NCBI GenBank assembly: GCA_947646735.1
Contig: CANTFK010000006.1
Span: forward strand, 59,808 to 123,807
Origin: Peronospora farinosa
Taxonomy: Eukaryota > Oomycota > Peronosporomycetes > Peronosporales > Peronosporaceae
DNA length: 64,000 bases
Reading direction: 5' to 3'
Shown: positions 21,088-30,923 of the stretch, piece after piece
Position numbering within the stretch: position 1 is the first letter of the stretch
Layout: each line of letters begins with the position of its first letter
Notes under the pieces: generated by a model
The model's database searches: none
Told to the model about the DNA's origin: nothing
The model's input: the letters and a program-made list of their open reading frames with translations, nothing else
Program-made: the position numbers and the translations under genes

Positions 21088-22302
21088 TGTGGTGAATTGG
21101 TGTTTTTGTGATGTGGAGGTCCCAGAATCCGGTTGGATTCGGAGTGTAGACCGTGGGTCAGGGACAGGGGACCAGAGAGACAGGGGCCTCGAAGGGGAGC
21201 GGCCGTTGGTGGAGAACAATCCGCAGGACCCACCGAAGAAAAATCAGTATCAGGGTACCCGTTAACCGGTACCAAAGGGAGTTGATCATGGCCCTTCATT
21301 GATCGACCAGGCCCCTCGTTGGTAGACCCGGTTCCCTCATTGGTCGACCTGGGTCCCTCATTGGTCGACCCGGTCCCTCATCGTTAGACCCGATCCCTCA
21401 TTGGTCGACCTCGGTCCCTCATCGGTAGACCAGGTCCCTCGTTGGTAGACCTGGGTCCCTCATTGGTCGACCCGGTCCCTCATAGGTCGACCTGGGTCCC
21501 TCATAGGTCGACCTGGGTCCCTCATCAGTAGACCCGATCCCTCATCGGTAGACCTAGGTCCCTCATTGGTCGACCTGGGTCCCTCGTTGGTCGACCTCGG
21601 CCCCTCGGGGTTCAGCCACTCCGGACCAGATAATACAAGGATCAGACCAGTCGACGCAAGGAATCTGAGCTTCAGGCAAGGATAGAGTAAAGGAGTTAAA
21701 AGGATAGGACTATATTAAATACTACTCAATTTGCGATCTACGTGGCACGACTCCGTCACCCAAGAAGAACTTGTTCTAAGTTACTCACTGTTCCGGTAAG
21801 GGATATACTTTTGCCCCCCGTCGAAGACAGTTGTGTAGCGAAGTTCAAGTACGAATAGAGCTCCAGGATATATTTGGCCTGTGAGCTCGTTCGAGTAGCA
21901 ACACCCCCCCCCCCAAGACCCGCTATCGGAAGCGGTCTCCCTCACCTCAAGGTCCGGAAGCAACGTAAAGGTCAGGTGGTTGATACCCCTGAAACAAGAA
22001 GGAAAAGGCCAGGGATAAGCTCCCTGAAGAATTTGGCTCTATTTCCACTCTCGACAAGGTCGATCGAGTGGCCACCTACCGGCCCACCGAGTGAAGCATA
22101 TCCACTCGAGGCCCCCCAGGTCTACCTCCCTCAAGGCAGACGTATCAAGTCCTCCAAAGAGTGCAACCCGCCAGCCGACGGGTACACAAGGTGAGAGAAG
22201 GTACATACGCGGCATCGGGGTACCCCCTCCGACAGTCGGCAGTCCGGCACAGTGAGTGTTTTGGGGTCTCATCATACAATTTTGAGAACCCACTCCACCA
22301 CA
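21088..22302 (+). repeat. Element 3 5' LTR with internal tandem repeats
   Basis: 1215 bp. From about 21290 to 21605 it consists of imperfect units of about 22 nt of the type GTCCCTCATTGGTCGACCYGG. The 3' LTR has fewer units (about 42015-42245), which explains most of the 74-bp length difference. The U5 part has a short hairpin (ACCCG...CGGGT, about 22168-22185) followed by a donor-like AAGGTGAGAG, both mirrored in element 4. The LTR ends CCACCACA and the gag ATG starts at the next base. Confidence 0.9.
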
Positions 22303-24810
22303 ATGGTGCGCGTGCCCGGATCTTCGGAAGACGCGGGATTTCACCGCGAGTCCCAAGACGATAAAGATTTTCATGTCAAGAAGGAGCACAAGACCGAAGA
22401 GACACTGGAAGACCGATCGACAGTGACTCAAGAAGAAAACAACAAAGGATCGAAGGACCGACCGGACCTTGGGAGGGGCCCGGTCAACATGGTCGAGGTT
22501 GAATTTATTGAAGAAAAACCTAAATACCCTCCCTATGTCCTCGTCGAGGACACCTTGGGTCATGATGCCTATCATGATCCAGAGGACCATCAGCCGACGG
22601 TGAATACCGAGAGGCTAAGGTCCCCGAAAAAACAACAAACAAAGATCGCGCAATCCAAGCCGACCAAGTTCCGGATGAAAGCACCCGGAAACACCAAGTC
22701 GATAGGCCCCGAGAAGTCAGGACTGGCATCATGGACGGACGCTGATGTCACGAGGGCCTACCACCAACGCAAGCTGAACGCGTTCCTGGAGAGCGACCCC
22801 GTCGCGAAGATCCTGGATATCCGGCAGCTGGTTCAACTCACTGGGCCGGTGTCGACCCTGCCACGGCTACACTCCGTCACGGACGCGATCACAGCGCTGG
22901 TCACCCTGCTTCGTGAAGCGAACATGGTCGCAGGGCGGTTCGACCCGGACGACCTGCTATCCCTGGGATTCGACAGAATCACAACAACGTTAGAGCATAT
23001 ACACAAGCGTCTGTCGATCCTAGTAGGTACCACGCCAGCAAAGGAACACCCACCTCTGACGACACCCACACAAACACGGTCCAAGGACAGCCAGTTGACG
23101 CTTCAAGACATCACGGTGTATCCCCACATGTATGGAGCCGCCGGCCGCCCAGCGGCGAATCAAGACCCATTCCTACACCCGATGCCAAGCGGCCAGAGGG
23201 AAGCAGCTCCGTGGTCCCCAGGATCTTCCTCAACTGGGTCGGTCACTAGGATGCCCCTAGGCCCCACTGGAGCGGCGCTGCTTCAGGCCGAGCGCGCAGC
23301 GCGGAGCAAGAACCACGTGGTCTCGAAACGGCGACGCGTGGCAAGAATGAAAATCATTCCGATTTTCAGCCAATGGAAAATCAGCAAGTGAAAAAGTTGG
23401 ATTTTGCTCTGCCCGCGACGAAGATGCTGGGGGGAGGGACCTACCTACCCATTAGGTGATCTGCAGACCCTCTTCGACGCGGCGATGACAAGATTTTTGA
23501 ATAAACGTTAAGTACCGCGGGCACACCCTAACGGGAGTGTAGCAGGAGGAAGACCAGAGGCGCAAAGGATGACCGCTCACCATGACCAGCATCCAGGCAT
23601 ACAAATGACAAGAGGTCACACGATGACCGAAGTCGACATGGAATCCGTCGGTTCCTGTGAGTTCGACCCTGACAACATGGATTTGAGGGGACCTCAGTCG
23701 ATGATGGCGAACGCAGCTCTGGGACAGATACCAAATATGGTCCCTCGCATCAAACTCTCGGCGACCTCGGATCTTAAAGAATTTCATGGAAGAGACCAAG
23801 ACGAAGATAGAGCGCGCAGCTGGGTATCGACGGTCAAGACAGCATTTATAAGAGACTAAGCACCCGATGATGAACGATGTCTCGTTTTTGGAGGATTGCT
23901 GACTGGACCGGCACAGAATTGGTACCGTCAACTGGGTCGCTCAGTCCGAGGAAACCGGAAGGACTTAATCCAAGAGTTCATGGTTCGATTCTGTGGCACG
24001 GGGGTACCGGTCGCCCGCCAGTACTACCATGCGAAGAAAAGGTCGGAAGAGACCCCGCTGGATTATCTGTACCGCCTGAATGTGCTTGGACTCAGGGCGA
24101 AGATGAAGATTAAGGATGGGTCGCCCAAGGTTCAGAAGGATCATGTCGATCACTACATTTTGACGGTGGACGACCTGGAGCTAGCAGACAAGTTGACTGG
24201 CGGACGTGGAAGAATTGGAGGAAGTATTGACAGCATGTCAGCGGACGAAGGCACGACAAGCAAAAAGTTGTTTGGATCAAACAAGTTTCGTCAGAAGGCA
24301 CCGGCACTACCAGAGAGGCCGAGAGATATGAATCGCCGCTCCATACATGCAGTACGGACGCCCCTGGAAGACTCGAGCTCTGAAGTTTCCAGCCCAGACT
24401 CTTCGGAGAACGAAGGAGATTTAAGACGAGTCTACCTTATGGAGAAAGAAGCAGGAAGGGACCCAAGTGTGAGATTTTCAAAGAATCTACCGACTAGGGA
24501 GGCCGATCAACATCGCCAGGCAGTAGACCAGCGACCCGGCCCATCATCAGCGACCCCTAACACAAGATGTGCATATTGCGGGTCCAAGAAACACGGAGAT
24601 CTGAATTGCTGGAAAAGATTGACCTGCGACCGCTGTGGAAGGAAGAGTCACCCATCAGATCGCTGCCTGTTTGTATGCCGGGGTTGTGGGAAGATTCACG
24701 AGATCGGGAAGTGCCAAATGGAGGAGTTCTATAATTTGTTCCGTCAATGGTACAACCCAGCCAAGCACGCAGGGATGTTCCCGGAGAAACTCGAGAAGAT
24801 GGCAAATTAG
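22303..24810 (+). pseudogene. Element 3 gag
   Basis: One frame starting with the ATG that abuts the LTR (MVRVPGSSEDAGFHRES). It covers a charged N-terminal part to about 23391, a retrotransposon-gag capsid region (LKEFHGRDQDEDRARSW; RQYYHAKKRSEETPLDYLYR) and three Cys-His knuckle-like motifs (CAYCGSKKHGDLNCW, CDRCGRKSHPSDRC, CRGCGKIHEIGKC). In-frame stops lie at 23389, near 23509 and at 23857; the last replaces a Gln codon present in element 4. It terminates with TAG at 24808-24810, the first base-paired codon of a conserved hairpin. Confidence 0.88.
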
Positions 24811-24852
24811 GACGCTCGCCAGGTTGGAATCTGGTACGAGCCGAGCGTTCTA
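24808..24852 (+). promoter_or_regulatory. Conserved gag-stop hairpin, candidate recoding signal (element 3)
   Basis: The 45 nt from the gag TAG onward fold into an 11-bp stem (TAGGACGCTCG with CGAGCGTTCTA, one G-U) enclosing a 4-bp hairpin (CCAG/CTGG). All 45 nt are identical at 33211-33255 in element 4, although flanking coding sequence has diverged strongly. The pol frame (-1 relative to gag) is open through it and encodes GRSPGWNLVRAERS in both elements. A role in -1 frameshifting is inferred. Confidence 0.6.
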
Positions 24853-26200
24853 ATTGTTGCATCTTTGCATATGTAGAAAAACAGCCCAAGAAGGAGACGG
24901 GTATTCCTGTTAAGATTGGAAATATATCGAAGATTGGAAATTACCCTGTGGTCCATGTTGCTTCTTTGAATAAGCCTAACAATTTTGCTCGAGAAAGTTC
25001 AGTAATGGAGTTGGACTTATTGCCAGGCGAGTCGAGGGGGTACTGGAAATACCACGCCCCTACTAAATGGTTCAGGCAAGCCAAATCCTCTGGAAAGGTC
25101 AACAACGACCTGCAAATTTGTTGTTCGATACTGGTGCCGAGATATCCATTCTGGATATCGTCTTTGCTCGTAAGGTAGGCTGCCAAATTGATGAAAGTGA
25201 ACGACAAGAATGTATTGGTATTAAAGAAGCCGTATACACCACGGAGGGACGCACTCGCATCAAGGTCACTCTGAATGGGAACTTGGTGTATATCTTTAAG
25301 GTGTGGGTAGGCCATATGGTAGGCCAAGATGCAATTTTGGGGATGGACTTCATGGTCCCAGCCGGTATCCGGTTAGACTTGGCCGACGGAACTCTTTGCC
25401 TCCCCGATGAGGTCAGGGTACAGTTGACTGGGCGAAGGAAGCTGTACAATACTAGAGTATCGGATGTGAAATTGGGTCGGTATGTACAGATATCCGTTGG
25501 AGGATGTACGGAAGTGTTTCTCAAAAGGTAGACCTCAGAACAGTGGAAATTGTGGGTCACGAGAGGCAAAAGATGGGTGACCACCATGATACAAGGGATA
25601 GGGCGTCGACCGATTTTGAAGATAACCAATGTCAGCCCTCGCCCCTTAACATTGCACGAAGATACCAAGATAGGTATGTGGTTGAACAGGGATCAAGCTC
25701 CGAGAACGCCAGGGTTTGTTTCGGTAGGCTCTCGAAGATATGCGGAATGGCTAAATCTGGCTTATGAATCTACCACTGACCAAGTCGACCATCAGTTCGA
25801 CCCAACGGAAGAGGAAGAGGGGCCAATAGTGGAGAGACCAGAGTATAAGATTCCGTCACACATCTTACAGCGACCAGCGGCCCCAACCCCAATGATGAAT
25901 ATAACGCACCAACCGGTACCCGACAGAGAAGAACAACCGTGCGAAGAGAGGGTGAATTGGCAGGAAGGGACCGCCCAAAAGCGGAGTGTATTTGAAGAAG
26001 ACCTACATGAAGTGACCACCACCAAGGAGAAGGAAGCCAAACTGGTAGACTTGTTACAGGCAGATGACCAGGTGTGTTCTTTCGAGAGTGGGGAACTTTG
26101 GGCTGAGGACATAAGGTCAAGGTGGGCGGTCATACCGGAAGTGGACCCCTCATCCGAAGGCATTGAGTTAGAAGATATACAGATTCCTGAATCCAGATGA
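24811..26200 (+). pseudogene. Element 3 pol N-terminus and aspartic protease
   Basis: The -1 frame relative to gag runs from before 24808 to about 25110 (LDLLPGESRGYWKYH). A single-base deletion near 25115 then shifts it into the frame of the protease (LFDTGAEISILD, the D-T-G active site; ILGMDFMVPAGIRLDLADG). A TAG at 25529 interrupts, and the linker continues to 26200 as acidic, Pro-rich sequence without the repeats seen in element 4. PR is expected to cleave the Gag-Pol polyprotein. Confidence 0.85.
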
Positions 26201-26260
26201 GAACACTCCTGAAGAGGTGGACCGGTTACGAAAATAATATGGAAGAAACGGCATCTGCTG

Positions 26261-27630
26261 ATGGGCAAAGGTAACGCCTTACCCCCGGCCGCCCGAGGAG
26301 CAATATGCGATATCGATGTGGGGAACGCAAGACCGATCGCGCAACGCGTACGGAAGGTATCCCCTCAATTCAGAGAGAAGTTGGCCGACCTGATCAAGGG
26401 ACTGTTATCGGCAAAGATCATTCAGCCTTCCACCTCGCAATGGGCCAGCCCAATTGTGATTATCGTGAAGAAGAATGGGGTCGATATTCGATTGTGTATC
26501 GACTATCGGTTGGTGAATGATCTCACCCCGCTTATGGTATACCCGATGCCGTTGATTAACGAATTACTGGAGGACTTGGACGGAGCTTTGTGGTACTGTT
26601 CTCTTGACATGGCGAGTAGTTTTTGGGTCGTCAGTATGACCGAAAGAGCGAGACTAATCTCGGCGTTCGTTACGCCACTGGGATTATTTGAATGGCTTCG
26701 GATGCCTTTTGGGCTTAAGAATACGCCTCAGATATATCAAAGGTTGTTGGATAATGCGTTATATGGATTCTTACAGATTTTGCCAGGGGCGGCCACAGAT
26801 GAAACAGAGGATTTGTTCGCAACAGGGGAACCCGATGCAAAATCGGGCCTCTCTGTATTGGGTCGACGATCATACATTGACGATATACTTGTTCCTGCCG
26901 AATCGTGGGACGTATTATGCCAGAAAGTGGAGCGACTGCTAGACGTGTGTGACTATTGGAATTTGTCGGTCAGTGCCGTCAAGAGTACGTGGGGATGTCG
27001 GAAGGTCGAAAATCTTGAACATCGAGTTTCCAAAGAGGGACTAGAGCCCACCCAAAAGATCTTCAGTCTTTGGTCGACCTACCTCTACCGACAACGCTGA
27101 AGGCTATGCAACCCTTTCTGGGAAGCCTGAATTACTACAGCAGATACATCGAAGATTATGCCGTATACGCGTCGATCCTTTACGAACTGAGAGAGGTGGA
27201 TTTTCACGCTTGGAGGTGCAAATTGAAGGCTAACGAGGAAGTGGCGGCCCAGGAAGACGACGAAGAAAAATGGTCGAAGGTACAAGTAGCGTTTGCCATG
27301 CTTAAGAACAAGATTGCTACGGCGCCCATCCTACGACATTTCGACCCGGCTAGGGAGGCGGTCATCATTGTCTACGCAAGTGATTGGGCTATCTCGGCGT
27401 CGTTGGTGCAGAATTACGACGGCCTGTATATGCCGGTAATGTTTACGAGCCGAACCCTCAAGTCAAACGAGGTGAACTATAGCACAGTTGAAAAGGAAGT
27501 GCTGGCGTTGTTACGGATATTGGAAACTTGCTTCACGATGTTGGTCACCCGACCCATCAAGGTTCTGACGAGGCATTCTGCACTAGCCTGGCTAGTGAAG
27601 TCTTCGGGGTTGCAAGGTCGCTTAGGCAAT
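26261..27630 (+). pseudogene. Element 3 reverse transcriptase and first RNase H
   Basis: RT motifs in order: KGNALPPAARGA, RLCIDYRLVND, CSLDMASSFW, EWLRMPFGLKNTPQIYQ and the catalytic SYIDDILVP (YIDD intact), to 27060. A one-base frameshift near 27060 leads into the connection domain (FLGSLNYYSRYIEDYAVYAS) and a Ty3-type RNase H (VIIVYASDWAISASLVQ; NYSTVEKEVLALLRIL). The palm carries a 40-residue insertion before YIDD that is shared with element 4. Confidence 0.9.
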
Positions 27631-27816
27631 TGGGCCGCTCTTTTGTCCCGGTGGACTTTGGAGATTGTGAAATGCAAGAAAGGCGAAGACCAGGTACTGG
27701 GGACGTTAGCAGCCAGTATTACGCCTCGAGAGAATGTGGACTCAATTTTGTCGTCAATTGCTTCCAAGAAGCAATCCAGGCAAGCGGTCGACCTACCGAC
27801 GCCCACAGTGGAACTA

Positions 27817-28245
27817 AATGAGGAACTGTATGTGATGAGTTTCGATGGGTCGGCCCGGGTGAAGCAAGGGGGAGGTGCCTGCAGCGCCATTGTATGGAGA
27901 CTCCCTGCATGGACTATAGTCGCAGCTGCATCGAAATATCTCGACAAGTCTACGGTGAATGAAGCTGAATATGAGGGCATGTTACTGGGCTTTGACCTGT
28001 TGGAGCCAATGGAGCGACGTCGTTTGATTATTTGTGGAGACGCCAATCTGGTTATAAGACAGATGCGTGGAGAGATTGAATGCAAAGCTTGAGGTTTGTC
28101 CCCGTTGCGGGCCAAGGCGTTGAGTAAGCTCCAGTCGTGGCCCACCCATGCAGTATTACATGTGAAACGAGACTGTAATCAAAGCGCAGACCAGTTGGCC
28201 AGTATGGCTTTACATCAGCATCAAGGGGTCGAGTCGATACCGTGA
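27817..28245 (+). pseudogene. Element 3 second RNase H (archaeal/HI-like)
   Basis: Downstream of the Ty3-type RNase H lies a second RNase H fold with all four acidic residues in family context: SFDGSARVKQGGG, NEAEYEGMLLG, CGDANLVIRQMRGE and NQSADQLASMA. Such an extra archaeal-like RNase H is known in plant Tat-lineage elements and in some oomycete LTR elements; it is thought to improve primer removal. A TGA at 28090 and a TGA at 28243 interrupt the frame. Confidence 0.85.
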
Positions 28246-28290
28246 GGAGAGTGGTCAGGTCTAGAAGTAATCAATCGGCTGCCAGAGGTA

Positions 28291-29443
28291 TTGGTCCCTA
28301 GAGACCGGGGTCAGTCGGTCAAGGTATCTGCGGTGAAGAGATCACGGTCCCCCGTCAAAATATCGGGCGAGGTCATGCAAGAAGATGTGGTACAACAACT
28401 CCGGATGGATAGGATCCGAGATGCGCAAGAAGAGGAGAGCTGGGTACGCGAGTTGAAGGCATATTTGAAGGGAGACTGGAAAGACTTGTCAGTGGAATCG
28501 ACCAGAAACTGCAGCAAAATGTCGGAAGATTACGAGATAAGTGAAGAGGGACTGCTGGTGTACTGCCCCGGCCAAAGGATCAAGGGAGATGACCGAGACA
28601 GAACTGCCAGATTGGTGATACCTGAGAGTCTCCAGGCCGACGTCCTCCATCACTATCATACAAGTTTGGAAGGCGGCCATCATAGAATCGGGCGTACTTA
28701 TCATCGGATCAGACGATACTGTATTTGGAGGGGTCTGTTCCAGAGTGTCCAGAAATATGTGGGTCAGTGCATGGATTGTGAGACCAAGAAAGGGAGGCCC
28801 ACTTTACAAGGGAAGTCTCCGGAAAAAGTTGAAGCGACGTATCCCTTCCAAATTATCGCGTTGGACCACATACCATCTCTCCCCAAGTCGCATAAAGGAA
28901 ATACGGAACTACTGATCTGGGTCGACCTGTTCACAGGTTATGTGATGGCTAAGGCAAGTGCGTCACGAATAGCCCAGAAAGTAGCTGAGGGATATGAAGA
29001 ATGCGTTTTCCGCCGTTTCGGCGCCAGTGGGACGATCCGTCACGATCGGGAACCGGGGTTTATGTCGGACTTCTTTCGAGCCTTCGGTCGTATGGTGGGT
29101 CAACGTCAGAGAGCGACCATGGCCTACCGACCTCAAGCGAACGGCACTGCGGAGAGAATGGTCCAGACTCTAACAAGATCGCTCAAGATGTACGTAGCCG
29201 ACGTGGGACAGCGAGACTGGGATGAATACGCGGAACGTTTAACGTTCGCGTTACACACGGCTCAAGACAGAGTGCGGGAAGAAACACCGTTTTATCTGGT
29301 CCATGGATGGGATGTTAGGACCACTCTTGAGACTATGTTACCGGTGGTGAACACTCGACGTCGAGAATCAGGACCTCGGAGATGGAGCTATCGGATTCAG
29401 AGTCACTATCAGCGAGCAAGAGACCAATTCAACAAAAACCTAT
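28291..29443 (+). pseudogene. Element 3 integrase (catalytic part)
   Basis: The HHCC knuckle (HHYHTSLEGGHH...CMDCETKKG) is followed by the DDE core with all three acidic residues in context (IIALDHIPS, IRHDREPGF, QANGTAERMVQ). The frame is uninterrupted from 28291 to the point where element 4 inserts, inside the region linking core to C-terminal domain. Joined conceptually to 39024 onward it continues into the GPF/Y module. Confidence 0.9.
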
Positions 29444-30923
29444 TATGGCGAAGTGAAGGAGTGAATTTCGCAAAGTGTGATCACATATTTTCGGTTAAGT
29501 TCGAAATGGCCAATATTGATGAGTCGCGATCTCACAGAAAGATTTCGAGATGACGTCAAATGGGATGGAAAACAGTGAATGGTGTAGTTTGCAGTTCTAT
29601 GTGGGGTCAAATATGGCCTAGAAACTACGCTATTGCGATCTCCAGTATTTCCGATGGCGATCCGCGTGAACGCGATCGCTAAGAAGGAGGATGAGTACAT
29701 CCAAGTATGTGGAAGACGGTCTGGTGTGGATCACGTCACTATGGAGGACTGGAATGGTGGACATGACATGTCACATAGATGGAACATCTCACATGACCTG
29801 AGAAACGATAAAAAGGACAAGTCGTGATCCGGCGGATCGCGATCCGATGCTAATTAATAGTATCGCGATCCAATATTAATTATTAGTACCGCGATCCGAT
29901 ATTAATTATTAGTATCGCGATCCGATGCTAATTATTAGTACCGCGATCCGATGCTAATTATTAGTATCGCGATCCAATATTAATTATTAGTACCGCGATC
30001 CGATATTAATTATTAGTATCGCGATCCGATGCTAATTAATAGTAACGCGATCTGATATTAATTATTTAGTACCGCGATCCGATACTAATTATTTAGTAAC
30101 GCGATCTGATATTAATTATTAGTACCGCGATCTGATATTAATTATTTAGTACCGCGATCCGATACTAATTATTTAGTACCGCGATCCGATACTAATTATT
30201 AGTACCGCGATCTGATACTAAAATGGTATTAGATCTGAGCAAGGTAGCGATCCAGATCGCGGCGATATTGGAGTGGACCACATTACAAGATCTGATTTTT
30301 CCGAAAGGGCGATACGTGGCAATAGATCCTGAGCTACAGATAGTCAAGATCATAGGTTTTGGTATTTGATTGGTAACATTAACAGAGTTCAATTTGCTTC
30401 TAAGTACACGTGTCGACTTCTCTTCCGGGCTGGATTCTTTGGCCACCCGACGTCTCAAGGAAGTCTACATACTACGCAAGTCATATCTCTGGATTGTCTG
30501 GCCAGGGATTGCAAGAATTCTCAACAAAACAACTCAAGCTGCGATTGGACGCAGAGGACTAAGAAGTCCAGATACAAGATTGCGAGACGGCTCAAGTGGT
30601 CAGAAGGCAGGCGTATCAAGTATCAACCCATTGGATAAGGCGATCTCAAGGGAGATCAGGGCGACTCAAACAGAGCACCCCAAGAACAACTGCGATCATG
30701 TGAGGAATTCCACTCGATCGCCCCCCACCTATCCCTAACACAATCAAGTACAACATCGACTCAAGTCCACCGAGAAGAGTGCAACCCGCCCTACCGACGG
30801 GTACAGAAGGTAAGGAAGGAATTGCTTTACACGGAAACGGAGTAACCCCTCCGATAGTCGGTCGTCTGGGCGCCAGTGAAGTTGGACACGCATCAGCAAT
30901 TTTGCGAATCCCACTCCACCACA
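29444..30923 (+). repeat. Element 4 5' LTR with AT-rich tandem repeats
   Basis: 1480 bp, starting TATGGCGAAG (TGTGGCGAAG in the 3' copy) and ending CCACCACA. From about 29830 to 30218 there are some 15 units of about 26 nt of the type CGCGATCCGATNTTAATTATTAGTA. U5 has the hairpin ACCCG...CGGGT followed by AAGGTAAGGA, a good splice-donor-like site, as in element 3. The gag ATG is at 30924. Confidence 0.9.

Noticed and set aside
22039..22590. 183-codon minus-strand ORF across the 5' LTR/gag junction of element 3
   Set aside because: The equivalent region next to element 4 does not keep this frame, and it is antisense to the LTR end and the start of gag.
26261..29443. Element 3 as an infectious retrovirus with env
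   Set aside because: No sense-strand ORF with signal peptide or transmembrane segment follows integrase; the 3' ORF is antisense and coiled-coil, not an envelope.
29830..30218. Regular short repeats that could suggest a CRISPR-like array (also 37930-38318 and 21290-21605)
   Set aside because: The units are contiguous with no unique spacers, lie inside LTRs of a eukaryotic retroelement and are duplicated exactly in both LTRs. They are LTR tandem repeats.
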